64,000 nt of DNA. It comes from Synchiropus splendidus. Taxonomy: Eukaryota > Chordata > Actinopteri > Syngnathiformes > Callionymidae. The stretch's first letter is position 1, and each line of letters starts with the position of its first letter. The stretch covers positions 5,706,501-5,770,500 of the forward strand of contig NC_071340.1 in NCBI RefSeq assembly GCF_027744825.2, in the 5' to 3' direction. Made by a program: the position numbers and the translations under genes. The notes under the pieces are model-generated. The model did no database searches. It was not told the DNA's origin and worked only from the letters and a program-made list of their open reading frames with translations. Positions 13,555 through 26,170 of the stretch are shown in pieces.

Positions 13555-13690
13555 TTTAGCTATGCGGAGAGGGGAGACAGTTTTAGATCAAGAATGTTGG
13601 AGACACCCAATGAGGTTCATAAAAGAACAAGAAGGTTTACTGGATAGGTGTGGCTTGAGGATGATGAAGATAGGCTTTAAAGTGGAAGAC
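13555..13690 (+). mobile_element. decayed LINE C-terminal fragment
   Basis: The plus-strand reading AMRRGDSFRSRMLE, followed by VHKRTRR and LEDDEDRL, parallels the motif seen at 11795-11985. It matches in order the RTE/Rex-like LINE tail. Stops and substitutions show it is dead. Confidence 0.4.
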
Positions 13691-13883
13691 TTTCCGCTGT
13701 GACTAGAGATGGAAAAGGCTGGAAGACAGGAAAGTCTTACGTATCTAGTGGTAATCTGGATCGTGTGTCATGAAAAAATGACATGCATAGTGGAAGTTGT
13801 TGCCGTCAGCAGCTGTTGACACATTACTCACGGTTGACAAATGAAGCAAGTTTGACTGTAGAGAGTACAGATTTGTGTTAGTC

Positions 13884-13918
13884 ATATATATCTCTCTATA
13901 TATCTATAGAGAGATAGA
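13884..13918. repeat. short palindromic TA/CT microsatellite
   Basis: The stretch tatatctctctatatatct is followed by its near reverse complement atagagagata. It would form an A+T-rich hairpin and is probably a simple-sequence product. Confidence 0.6.
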
Positions 13919-14419
13919 GTTCACTGACTCTGACCTTGACAGATCATCACACCATTGAAGAATGAGCCAGCGGCTGCCTTTAAAAAGTGTTTATTAAAGG
14001 AGTTAATTGCGTGGTTGTCGACTGTCACTGTGTTAATATTGATGTACCCTATTTATGTGTTAATGCCAACCGAAACTCAAATTTGTTTAGTAGATTTTTA
14101 TGAATAACTTCCGGTGGTATAAAGATGACTTTGTATGAAAGGTCATGACCTTTTATGCTTTTTATACTTTTGGAATTTAACTGTTTAATGACTTTATCAG
14201 TTATCAGCATTTAGAATCATTCAAAATCAAATTCATTTTTTGAAAAATTGGGAAAGGGGAAAAAAATTCCAAAAGAACTTGGTATGCACCAACACGGGTA
14301 CTTGCACTCATTGAATGGCAACCGATGCCACAAAACCGATACCACTTTACTGTTTTTGAATGTCATTTTATGTCAATTTTGTAAAATTTGTGTTTGTACT
14401 GCAGTGAATCTTGTGGCCG

Positions 14420-15205
14420 TCCCCTGTCATCCTGAAGCATTGTACCACTGAACTGGCTCCAGTGTCCATGGGCATCTTCAATGCATCCTTATTATTCCTG
14501 TTCGAAAGAAAGCCAGGATCACAGGACTGAATGACTACAGACCGGCGGCACTGACGTCTGTGGTCATGAAGTCCTTTGAGCGCCTGGTTCTGTCGCACCT
14601 GAAATCCATCATTGCTCCCCTCCTGGACTCAATGCAGTTTTCCTACAGGGCCAACAGGCTTATGCAACAATAAATGCATTGTACTCAGATGGAACTGTAG
14701 AATAGAATTCAGGAGAATCACTGCTCCTCCTCATGTTGATTGGTTCGCCAATTCCCATTGTGGACTCCTTCTACTCCTTCCTTCTCCTAGGAACTACCAT
14801 CACCAAGGACCTCAAATGGGAGCCAACCATCAGGTCCCTCATCAGGAAGGCTGTTCTTCTTGCGGCAGCTAGGGAAACTACGACTGCCAACAAAGTTGTT
14901 GGTGGAGTTCGACAAAGCGATCATCGAGTCCATCCTCACCTCCTCCATCACTGTCAGGTACAGTGCATTGTGCCTGAGAAGGTGATTGTTTGCTGACTGC
15001 CACCTCTTCAGGACCTGTATGTCTCCAGGACCCAGAGACGTGCAGGTCGGATCAGAGCCGACCCTTCTCACCCTGGATTTTATTTCTATCATTATGATTA
15101 TTACTATTATTATGTTTATGAACGCATGTTATTCCAAGGCACTTTCCTAGTTGGTGGGATCCCCACTGACCAGGGCAATAAATCTGATTCAGATTCTGAT
15201 GTACA
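14420..15205 (+). mobile_element. L2/CR1-type LINE remnant with internal deletion
   Basis: The plus strand reads [12 protein letters not shown], then [20 protein letters not shown], then [12 protein letters not shown], which is the start of an L2-like reverse transcriptase fingers/palm. After the 51-bp repeat it resumes with LGTTITKDLKWEPTIRSLIRKA-like sequence and an IIESILTSSITVRYSA-like remnant, the family's C-terminal region. The catalytic middle part is missing. The 3' end finishes near 15190 with aataaatctgattcagattc, a typical LINE 3' tail. The element is 5'-truncated, internally deleted and cannot be active. Confidence 0.8.
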
Positions 15206-15221
15206 CTAACTATATGTGTAA

Positions 15222-15311
15222 TGGCTGAAGTACTCGTATCGGTGAGTACTTAATTGTAATTACTCATACATTACTCGTTTTTGGGAAAAAATGGTGTCGG
15301 TGCATCCCTAA
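15222..15311 (-). mobile_element. hAT-like MITE end (tentative)
   Basis: The stretch contains actcgtatcggtgagtactt and ends gtgtcggtgcatcccta, the reverse complement of a TAGGGATGCACCGA-type terminus common in teleost hAT MITEs. Only this end is clear. Confidence 0.4.
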
Positions 15312-17934
15312 TTAGAACGCTGACGTAGAAGCGCTCGATTTTACTATATACAATTTCTCCGCAGGGTGTCTGGAAGCTCTGCCATCTAAGGGTGACTGAA
15401 AGCACAGCCAGGAGAGAGGCCAATTGATTGGCTGAAGGAAAAAGACTGGAAAAGATAGATCAAAGTTTATTTCAATCCCGCATCAAACGTTCAACTGCAC
15501 CTCTTTCATCTCAACTTGTTTGAAAAGGAGCAGATAAAAGAGCAGTCAACAACATTTCTGTCCCTTTTGTGTGCATTTTCTTTTGCCAGACAGATCTTTT
15601 TGTTTCTTATTGAAGAGGATCATCAATCTTTTTGACTGTGTTACACGTATTATCTTGTGTGTGCAACATTTCTTTTCTGGGAATCATCAAAACAATGAGG
15701 ACACACATATTGAGGCGTGATGATGATGATAAGTGATGGATGTAGATTTGTAGTGGAGACCACCTAACCAGACTAATCTTACATGCATTTTTAAAAATCC
15801 GATCTCAGGTGGTCAAGGGAATAACAGGATAATTTACTTAGTCATCAGGATACCTTTCGACGTGCTGCAGCATGAAACCTTCATTTCTGCACAGTGTTGA
15901 CCTGATCATTAGCATGGGGAACAGGCCGAGCCCAATGCCTTCATGTTTTCGTGCTATTTTTATACCATCTGGAGATTCACGTTCCTCTCATACATGTTGA
16001 CATCTTAAAAGGCAGGAACATCCGAAATGCCACGCCAGTGTCACATGCGGTACCAATTCTGTGCTTTGAGGGTTTCACATCCTTGTGCTTCATTGTTTCG
16101 GATCATTGGCCAACATTCTTAGGGCCATAAAAAGACAAAAATGAAGGCCATTTCCTTATAATGGAAAGTCAGCGTGCTGCCAACAAACTGATTCCACCAT
16201 AAACAAAAACATTTCCTCTGTATCACACCAGTTTCCCGCTATTGTATGCAGCCTGTCAACTCAAAGTAAAAAGTACCTGGAAGAAAATTGATGTCGTCCT
16301 GTGAGTCCTTTAAGGACATGTAAGACGTTTCTGTTCTCTGTAATGAAAGTTGACGGCGAGCTTCAAACAAAGATGCCTGCAGCAAACATGCGGCTGTTGT
16401 TGCGGCTTGCGACATTCCAATATTTATTCTGTGATATGGGCTGAGCTTCTTCAGTCAGCCCATCGCCGCACAGCCAATCTGGAGCGCCGATTGGAGACGA
16501 TGACACACTTCCCAGTGTTTTGTTTCAATATTTATCAGTCAAGAAACATGAGAAGGAAATCCTCACAGAGAGTAGTGAAAGGTGAGCGCTGCAAAACATG
16601 GGTAAACAAAAAATGGAGACATTTCCTTCTGGGAATCAAGCTCAAAGATGAAAGGTGTGCCTGTCAGATTAAGTACACAAACACAAGATAACAGGAAAAC
16701 CGACTCATATTGCCACACCCATCACACCACAAACATTGAGAGAGCCTGGAAACATTGTTGCAAGTTATGAACAGTTACTTCAATGTCTGAAGGAGTCTGA
16801 AACTTTTTACGTGCCACACTCGCCATGAGACAACAAAAAGATTTTCATTTGGTGCTCAAAATGCAAAGGGGCTATTAGCTATGACGTTTCAAAATAGTGT
16901 CTTTAATATGAATCCGTGTTCTCCATGTCACACTTAAGCGCTCATACACAATGGACGACCTGATGCTGCTGTCTAGTGAGGACTGAGAGTCTATACAGGC
17001 TGGAGATCACATGAGCCAAGCCAACGTCACTCTGAATGGTGCGATAGTGACGCACGACAACATCAGCCATTCAGTGATACCGCGTGATCACATTGTGGAG
17101 GAAGATCTTATAAACAAACTGATAATCAAACAGCTTCGAACACATCATCCACTTCACCGTTCATCATTTACAAACACGGAAATGCTCACAGAGGAACACT
17201 CTCCACTCGCCTCTACTCTTAAATTATTATGAAATCCATCCATTTCTTCCATTTGTCCTCTTTCCTCCAAGCATTCTTAGGTCAACTAAGAGACTTAATA
17301 TGGTCAACACTTATTGTTCCTGGAGAGGAAGTAGCAAAACCACCAGTCACATGACAGCCTTTAAGGTGGCCACATCATCATTTGTTTGCAAAGTCAGAGC
17401 AGGCCAGAAAAGTTGCCCATCTATTAACAAGGTAACACTTTAGAGTAGAGTAGAGGCAAATTCTGGGAAACATATGAAGTCCATAATGGAACGTGCAGCA
17501 TGAATGCAGTACTTTTAAATGCTTCTCAAAGGCATAGGGTTTTCAGTAAGATAAAAAGGATGACGTTATGTTGTCTGGAATAAAGTGTCCATTGAACATT
17601 GCATTTCAAAACATCTGAAAGAGTTCTTCATGAAAGCATGAAAACGCTTCTGACTTATATGAGGGGTATCACTTAAAGCTTCATGAACGGTCCAGCTAAT
17701 GACCATGATCTTGACAGTCTCCATTGTGAATACAGACGTGGATGGTTTTATTTTGTCCTACCGCTTCCTGTGTTCCTCCAACTCTGCCCCTGTAAGCGTC
17801 ACATATAATGACATACCCCTGGATTTACCTGGATGTAACGCCAGTTCAAAAAATACGGAATACAGCTCCTCGCCCCTATTAACGCCCCCCTCACTAGCCA
17901 CTCAACTCCTTTTGAAACTGGTGGGCATACATTA
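15312..17934. other. intergenic, no gene recognised
   Basis: No exons or named repeats were recognised. The longest open frame (16350-16691, plus) has no domain feature. Confidence 0.4.
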
Positions 17935-18860
17935 GAGGGCTTTACACATATTAATGTAACTGGAGTCCAGGTAACTATAGTTCTGTGTCATACATGTTGC
18001 GCCCTCTATCAGGCTTTGCAATTGGTCAAACCAGCCGAAGTCCATTGAGATGAGTTCCATCCCAGCGTGGTCGAACCTTCCTAGTGCCCACTTGGGGGTG
18101 CGGTCTGAGCTGCACTCCCAAGTACCTAGTTAGCCAGGGAACTGGAAGACGTATCTGAGATATGCCTCAGCGAAGGTGGAAGAAAAAGACCAGGAGGCTG
18201 CCTGGCAAATGTCCTCCGAGGACACCCCCTGAAGAGGGCAGCCAACACTGAGACAGCTCTAGTGGTGTGAGCAGTCAGCCCCACACTTCAGTAGCACGGT
18301 CTGCTTTTATGATGGCCTCATGTGCACAATGAGCAAGACGTTGAACTGCACCTGCCTTGCCTAGAGGGCTGCCATCATATGAGCAGATTCACTGATTGTC
18401 TGGGAGCTCTTGTATGTAGCAAGTTAGAACGTGTGCTGAGCATAACCGATGCAACCCAGTCACCTCCGTATCCTGATGTAGTAGCGGAGAAATGTCTGTC
18501 AAGACGATGACCTTGGACCTAAAGGATGACGTAATCACTTTCGGTCTTGAAGAATAGGGCGAAGACAGAAATGACGGGCTGACTGAGAGGCGCAGAAGTC
18601 GCTAACCCACATTGCTGCGGTCAGGGCTAAGATGAGCGCGGTCTTCAGTGATAAGACGTCTAGCTGGGCAGCCGTCAAGGGCTCAACAAGTGGTTTGCAC
18701 AACCTGTCCAACAGCACCTGAAGGCTCCAATGGGGACCAAGTTCCTACATTTTTTAGGCTACTGGCCAGGTTATCGTGCTCCACCACGATAGCAGCAGCG
18801 AACACCCTCAGGCTCACAGCTATTCGGTCCTTGTCCCGTCCAAGTTCCTGCAGAAAGTCT
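17935..18860 (-). mobile_element. DIRS-type retrotransposon remnant (tyrosine recombinase region)
   Basis: On the minus strand, around 18550-18717, the reading LTAAQLDVLSLKTALILALTA is followed by SDFCASQSARHF. This resembles the conserved core of the DIRS tyrosine recombinase, in which a leucine-rich LSxKTxLLLALTxAKRVSDLHALS-like motif is typical. Further down, at about 18170-18250, VSSEDICQAASWSFSSTFAE matches the family's C-terminal xxxDICxAASWSSPHTF-like block. Frameshifts and stops separate them. Near 17970 gtaactatagttctgtgtca resembles the DIRS terminal region. It is an inactive fragment. Confidence 0.7.
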
Positions 18861-18861
18861 A

Positions 18862-19329
18862 AAGGCTCTTTCACACTGCAGTGTTCTGTCTCGGGAGCCT
18901 GAATCCGAGTCGCCCCCCGTTGAGATTCTTCACACGCAGCGAGCCTCGCTCCGCGTTTTCACTTCTAACTTCACACACATGAGGGCAGCAAATACCGGAA
19001 GAGGCTTTGTTCATGTGAATGTGTCATCAGCAATGCAACGGCACAGTTCATGATCAAAACCGACCGATCGCTGTCTGGGCAGACAATATCTTTCAAAAAC
19101 AACTCCTCAAAAACCCAGAACACTGAGGTCTGCAGCCGGGAGCTGCAGGAAAATAACGCTCGGGGACGGGAGGGCCGCGGATTGATCCACCCCGCGCTCG
19201 CAGCACGTTGAACACAGTGAGAGAGATTACTGACGTGGCCAAAACCCGACTCGCTTGTGTTCACATCTTGGACTTCTGAGACGAAAGAGCTTTGTCTCGA
19301 CACAGAACCCCTAGTGTGAAAGCACCCTT
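18862..19329. mobile_element. MITE-like element, about 468 bp, next to the DIRS remnant
   Basis: The left end aaaggctctttcacactgca and the right end, read in reverse complement as aagggtgctttcacactagg, form imperfect terminal inverted repeats. Both continue into a shared gttctgt(c/g)tcg. The right 90 bp recurs in opposite orientation at 45668-45757, so this is a repeat family. The DIRS similarity stops where this element begins, suggesting it is nested there. No transposase is encoded. The superfamily is not settled and no clean target duplication was seen. Confidence 0.6.
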
Positions 19330-19585
19330 AGTCACTTGACAGGAGGCATGAAGCCGCATCCAAGTTACTATCGTTCCTCCATGCCTTTAGGTTTTGTTCA
19401 CCCTGTTCAGGTGCGTGTGAGTTGGACCACCTTGTTTGTTTATTTTCTGATTTCTCTGAGCGTGACCTCCACGTCATATCTTCTGTTCCATGTTCGTATT
19501 ATTGCTGCATGTGTATCCTTGTTATCGTGCACACGCTGACCTCTGCATGTTTCTGTTCTGGTTCTGTTTGTTATTTGTACCTAAC

Positions 19586-19700
19586 TAGGGATGGGAACTG
19601 ATAAGATTTTAACGATTACGATTCCATCATTTATACTCCTTAAAGATTCGGTTTATTTTTTATTCTCTTATCGATTCTCAATAGGAAAAACAGAAAAAGA
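19586..19700 (+). mobile_element. hAT-like MITE fragment (tentative)
   Basis: The text ctagggatgggaactgataa followed by gattttaacgattacgattcc matches the style of teleost non-autonomous hAT ends with a GGGATGGGAATCGATAA-like start. The other end was not located. Confidence 0.35.
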
Positions 19701-22700
19701 AAGTGATTTGTGTATTGTTTTAGATGACAGCAATTCCATTTATGATACTACTCACTAATACAGGTTTATAATGATCGCCAGTTTTTAAAAAGGGTCAAAA
19801 AATGACGTTTTTTTGATAGTTTTACTGTGTAGCACAAATGATGAGAAAACGCCATTTAGAGTTCAGAAAGCTCCATGGATTTGGCATCAGTGAAACAGTC
19901 GTGCTGTGTGATCTGGAACAGAAATTAACCTTGTGAAGCCTGAACCATAGAACAGTTGTCAGATTCAGGAGAATCGGACAATTTTGAAGCAGTTCTATAC
20001 CTGACCCCCCTGTTTGTCTCTACTTTCAGAGTCAATTCCTTTAATCGTTCAGTGTGTTCGACTCCTGGTTCCATGTATGTATGTAAACTTAGCAAAAGGG
20101 AGGAAAGGCAGGCAGTCGACCTCACAGTATGTGAGGTCAAATTACAGACTCCTATGGGTTCCTTTAGTGTAGCAACAGAATGTAGGTTAGTATCAGCCCT
20201 GTTTTTCCATGTTAGCATCTGGAAAGCTGATCTGTTAAATGGAGGGGCAGAGACGGGATGCTGTTTTCGCTATTTTCAAGATTCTGATTGGCTAACGTCG
20301 GCTTCATGTCACACTGCCACCTACTGTTTTGCCTTGGCAGCAGACATGCACGGGTTGGTGTGAAGACAGTTTTTCCTTTGAACAGATCTGTGTCCTGCTG
20401 GTGAAAGCAGCAGACTGGATGTTTGACAGGCAGGGCTGGAGTTGTCGACAACAACTTCCAGCTATAAATACCAGCGTTTTGAAAGACAGGAAAACAAGAG
20501 TTCCTCTGTTGCAACGTGTTTCCACTAGAGGTGCAGTCTGGGGACTTGAACTCATGCTAATTGACTAATTCAGCATCCCAAAGGGGAACAGCGTGAGCAC
20601 CAACAGTCACTTCACTTACCGCGGTTATCTCCACCGCCACCTTCATCTGGAGCCAAAGAAAATGATTCACCGACTCCAAGAGGAACAATAAACAAGACAT
20701 TTTGTCAATTTCACCAACTCCATGAGAAAAAAACTTTGGCTGTTTATGTAATTAGTCAATATGAACCCAACAATTAGGATTAATCCAATCCTAATTGTTC
20801 TCTTGTTCTGTGCTGCGGTGCCACCATGATGCAATGTACAGGTCATTTATAGAACAAAAGCAAACAACCACAAGACCATTTCAGTGGCCAGGTGTACTTT
20901 GAGTACTTTCTTCCTCGGACACTTCATGATGCTGGAAAGCAGGGGATTAAAAAGACGATATATGAAAAAGGAAGAATAAGAATTAAAATAAAGTTCATGA
21001 ACAAAGACGTGGCTCTTCAAGGTCCCACAGCAACTAATAAATAAGTCGCAATTCGCCCTACTGTTGCAGTGACAGTTAACAGTTACAGATAATCACACTT
21101 CCTTTTATACTGTCAAAGTTCAAATGTATGAAGTTGTATGAAGCCCATAAAAGCTGGAACTTTGTAAGATCTGTACATGCAACAGCTGTACATTCAGGTC
21201 ATAGCAGTGGACCTATAAATAAGAGTTCTGTAACTGAGCAGAGTCATGAGAGCACCAGCCATGTGACTCCCTCAGTCAAGCAAAAGAAGAACAATAATTC
21301 TGAAAGAATTTTTCCCCTTAAGATATTTTCTCCCATTTGAATAGTTCCTTATTAACTCAATTTCAAGATACATATCAGTTAATATAATATCTAAAGTTGT
21401 GTTTTTTCCCATCTATTGTTTTTTTTTTTTTTTTATGAAATAGATTCCTTTGTCACCTGGGCATCTTCTGTTTTATTTGTGGTAAAATTCTATTTTATCA
21501 CAATAGCTTGACAATAACCCTTTCATTTTATAGGGGAAAAATATGCAAAACCATTATTGATTAAAAGTAAAAAGCACAAAAATCAAAGGGTCTCGAAACG
21601 AATCAATTCTGGTCATGCAAAACTGTGGAGTATGGAAGCCGAGAAAGGCCATAGACTTTTCTTTTTTCAATATACATTGCAACCCTGTGCTATCGACTTG
21701 TCTCACTATCCCGATATTACTAAGATACAACGTGTGTACTGTCTACCAGAAACAACATGATTGAGTGTCACATACGGCGAGTCAGGGTTATGTCTGCATT
21801 CCCACAGCTGAAAATATGTTCAATATTTAGAAATATTAACCCTTACCCTAACTGTGTTAAATACTACACCTATGGCTATTTATGAAGTACCTTACCTTTA
21901 AACTATAAATTATAGCTGTGTAAGGTTTTTTTTTGTTTTGTTTTTTTAAACACTGTGATTTATCGACTATGAATGAGTAATTTGTGCATAGAGTGCAATG
22001 TGTCATTACACATGACTGGATGTGGCTTTGATATTGTGAGCTCGACCCATTAGAGCATGTGTCCTGTATTGTATCACGATCTCTGTATCGGCACATGTGG
22101 GCTTATGAGGCGTTTATGGCCGTGTTTTCCAACCTTTTTTAAACCACTGTACACTTATTTTCATTGGAAGTGACTCCACCAATGGAACCTAAATTGTTGA
22201 ATATTTTCACTCCGGACCCTTGACAATGACTATTTGCAACAGTATTTTGTTTCAAAAATGTGTCCAGACCAAATAGGTGAGATTTCCTGCAGCACACCTG
22301 ATGAGCTCTCACAGTGCACTGGCTGCAAAACACTGTTTCAAGTATCAGGACGACGTCTGTAAAAGAGGCATAAGAGTCTCATCATTCAAATAATTTTAAC
22401 ATCTTCATTTAGACAGAATACTTTTTTTTTTCAAAATTGTCAATCATCCAGATGAGGTCAGCAGTAAACTGGTGTTCCTTGCTAGCTCAGGTTTTTTTTT
22501 CATGTAATACAAAGTAAAATGTCATACATATTTGGGAAACTTGCTTTTATCGCTGTACTTTCATTTCTCTGTTTTCAAGGGCTTCTAACAGTCTGAAGAG
22601 AAATCATTAGAGAACACTACAACCATCAGGGAAGTCAGAAGCCCTTTGTCAAGTCAAACAGTTTCACAGTGAAGTCACCGTTCACATGATCAGGAAGCTT

Positions 22701-24091
22701 GACTGGAATAATAGTAGTAGATCAAAGGGCAACTGATAATTCCTATTTACAAGTGCCATGATGTGAATAAAGTGTACAGTATATTATAACATCACAATGT
22801 AAATTTTACAAAATTACAATATAAATATTGACTGTAGGACTCAATTGAGGTTGTTAAAAGCAAAATCAAGATCTTGTGCAAAAAGCATTTTGAATGTTAT
22901 TGTTGTGAGAGAACCTCAAAATCAAATGGTGCCATCAGCTTACCAGAAGATAAACATAGTGTTATCATAGAATTGCAGTGGGAGGTGCTCTCACCACGTT
23001 ATTTTATTATTTTCATGACTCTACTGTACATGAAGCTACAAGCGCTTCGTGTATTGCAGGTCTGGTTCAGATGCTCGGCGCACTCTTCAAAGGTTGCTTC
23101 ATTTCATGCTCAGTTTTCGAAAGGTACATTTTAAATACACTTAGGATTCTGCTAAGGAAATTTGTGAATCACTTCATTTTACCTCAGTCAGTGAATATGG
23201 CCCACAGGTTTCAAAATCTGTTTGAATCAAGTGTTCACTCATCTTTTCAAATAACAATGTTACATGGGGCTATCAAGCCGAAACACTAAGCTGATCATCG
23301 CACTGGTGCAGTATGTCTCGAACTTCTGAAGGAGATAACTTTTGGTGTGATGCTCCTTTTCACGTCTTTGAAAACGTGTCATTATCGGCTCCTCCAAAGC
23401 AAAAGAGCAGATATTATCCTTCTTCGCCTGAATGTACAGGGAAGATGATGCAGCTGTGTAGATAATAATGTTCTTCTAAAAGGTAACACTCATGCACAGC
23501 ACAAGTGAGGGTGAAGTTGCCCTTGAGCACCACATGATTCATAAACCGTGGCCTTGACTAATCCTTCCACTACATTTGTCTGTAATAGGTCGTACAACGT
23601 TCTCTGGTGCAGACTTTGTCCTGTGGACTACGTTGGAATTGGTATTGTGTGTGGTCCCTGGTTCTCAGAAATCCCTCCTTTGACACAAGAGCCAAGACCG
23701 CGGGTGGGGCTCACACGCTGTCTCTTACTCTGCTGAGGCCATTGGAGGACAGAGACCAGGTGATGTTTCAGTGGTTCTGTCGTCAAGACGAACAAGAGAA
23801 CAATGCCACACTACACATTCTATGAGAAATAACGACAATATAAACAGTCCCCGTGAAGAGCAAAAACAAACCTGTATTTTACATCTGCAATGATTCACAG
23901 CCGGATTCCTCTCCAGGCCACAGGAATGTGAGGCCTTTTTGATTTCATAGCAGCACAGATGTGTAGAGTTTGTATTACTGAGCCAAATAAACAAGGATTC
24001 ACACATGCTCTAGACCCGCTGGACACAGGAGTGATATAGGGAGTACCATAATCTGGACATGCTGAGAGGACCAAGGATCGGTGAGATCATA
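19701..24091. other. intergenic, no firm gene
   Basis: A 135-codon plus-strand open frame (19956-20363) has no recognisable domain and is paralleled by antisense frames. A 27-base segment at about 20619-20645 (minus, between an AG and a GTAAGTG) could be a micro-exon but cannot be supported alone. A weakly structured 23548-23825 region has open frames in two phases without homology that I can name. Confidence 0.35.
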
Positions 24092-24154
24092 TCAGAGCAG
24101 GGCGTCCAGCCAAGGCGGGATCAGAACCTTGCGCTCCGAGTGACCCTGAAACGC
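24092..24154 (-). CDS. putative terminal exon, unidentified protein ending IPPWLDALL
   Basis: On the minus strand a good acceptor (a T-rich stretch ending in cccacag) is followed in phase 0 by 20 codons, AFQGHSERKVLIPPWLDALL, and a TGA. The composition looks protein-like and the phase would fit a splice from the 28320-28412 segment (phase 0 to phase 0), making it an alternative to the 26.2-kb segment as last exon. I do not recognise the protein. By human synteny a minus-strand coiled-coil gene such as CCDC158 could lie on this side of SCARB2, but nothing here proves that. It may also be a chance open frame. Confidence 0.3.
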   Translation of the reverse strand, partial: AFQGHSERKVLIPPWLDALL

Positions 24155-24695
24155 CTGTGGGAAAGTAAAACACCACATTCACTATGATGTAACTTCAAGG
24201 CCTTGACGAAAGCCAGTATTCAGCGGATAACTACTTTCAAATGCTTTTGATTCTGCCGCTTCTCCGTCACCTGATGGGAAGACTTGAGCTGAGCATCTTA
24301 CAAAGTCAGACCTGCACCAGTTTGTTGATCTTTATTAATCGCATTTTGGGAGATTTGTTCTCACTGTAACTAAGTGGAAGATTTCCCAAAGTGTTGAGAG
24401 TATTATCAACAAGAGTGGCCAATAATGAATGAAATATCATTTACATGAGAATATAGTAAATCAACAAGCCCTCAATCTGGCACATTCCTTCTTATTACCT
24501 GCTGATCTTTGGAGCCAGCAGCGTCCAGTTCTTTTGCCAACTGACTTTTCTCCTCCTTCATCATCAGTTCTTCTCGTCCATCCGATGACTATTCAAAAAC
24601 ATTGCATTTTCATGGAGTAAAATTCTTCCTTTCCTGTTTGGATGGAAGAAGTATTTGAAAGTGTCTTCACCATACTTCAGTTGCTTGGTGTTTAT

Positions 24696-24800
24696 TAGGG
24701 ATGCACCCAAAGTTCCATTGGGAAATGTTTGGCCGAAATGGCAGAAAATTGGGAATTTTTCAAAAGACTTTTATCACCAAAACAACACGGTGGAAAACGT
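24696..24800 (+). mobile_element. hAT-like MITE fragment (tentative)
   Basis: The sequence tagggatgcacccaaag followed by tttggccgaaatggcagaaa fits a family of teleost hAT MITEs with repeated GGCCGAAA words. The second terminus was not found. Confidence 0.4.
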
Positions 24801-26170
24801 ATGTTTTGATGACACCAGCAAAACCGTGGCCAGGATGTGGATGCAGACAACAGGTGAACAGACTGACCAACACTGGTATGTAAGACATGTGAAGCTGAAA
24901 TTACAAGAGGGAGGGAATCAGCAAAACCAGGATAACATGCTGGAAATCCTCTATGTGTGAAAGCGAGTTTTTGCTGCCAACCACACTGATTGCCGTCATG
25001 TCTCAACATTTTTGTCATTTTACTGTGTAATTTCTAATAAGAAAAATACTGAATGAAATGAAGCGAATGAAACTTTGAACTTCAATATTTGAGCATTTTG
25101 CAAATATATGCAAAATATATGCAAAACTAACATCAGGACGGATTCGATCCAGGTAGTATATGTCAGGTGACTGAGGTTGTAGGCATTTACTGCATTGTTT
25201 TGACGTGAAATTGTTCTGTGGTTCACAGTCAATGTGAGTAAAACATTGTTTGAGTGTAATTCTTCTGTTGTTTTTAATGTTCCATCTGGAGTGAAACTGG
25301 GTCAGACACCTGCAGTAAAACTTGGTCGGAACAAATACTGCTGGTGAGTCAAACCAAATGCACTTTGATGGACTTAGTGATTCTCAACATTGTAAGTCTT
25401 AAATCTGCAACCCGTCCTCTCACCCATGGCGTAATGTATTGACGTTGGTTACTCCAAAGTCAGCCATCTCCACTGCACATCTTTCTTTTACAGAACGCAC
25501 TGCCAGCATACGTCATGGAAAGGTGGCGCATGTACTTCAATTGAAACGCGTCAACATGCAACGCTGAAGGCTGCCTTCGGCATAGGACGCCGGAGAGGAC
25601 AAGATCAAACTGCGCCAATTTGTTTGCACTTGTTTTCATATTGTGTTCATACATCATATCATTTCATGGGGTTACTATTTCCTTACAGCCCTACAGGCAG
25701 CGTGAGAGCCAGTCCAGTGCTGCCTGTGTGTTTTATTTTTTAATTAAGCTGAGCTTGAAGGATTAGACCCACACCCTGCGGCTCCCAGTTCAGACAGCTG
25801 TGGAGCCAGCATGTCTGCTTGTACACATCTGAAATCAGAACCAAAGGTCCACATATATCAAGGGAAAAATCAAACAACAAGAAAGGGCATCGTTTCCTCC
25901 GAAGAGACATGTTCTCAGAGCAGCAAGGTTGGTTTTCTAGGGACTGACAAGCAAATCAAGTGAACCGAAATCCTTGGAATAAGAAATGACTTGTCAGTTA
26001 AGTTAAATCTATTGTCTTCCCTTCCACATTTTAACATCTTGCATAATAAAAGATTAATAGATGATTACATTATTTTTGTGGTCTTAAAAAGTACTTCAAA
26101 TGTATCATGTACTCAGCCAATAAACAAAACAAAACCAAAACTTGTATGACTGTCACGTCTTGGCTTTTTG
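24801..26170. other. intergenic or intron, nothing recognised
   Basis: No exon with convincing splice sites and no classified repeat was seen between the two putative exons. Confidence 0.35.

Noticed and set aside
19956..20363. 135-codon plus-strand open frame
   Set aside because: No domain, no splice context, overlapping antisense frames, and surrounding transposon debris.
20619..20645. 27-base minus-strand segment between AG and GTAAGTG (MKVAVEITA)
   Set aside because: Too short to support alone, and no partner exon with matching phase was found.
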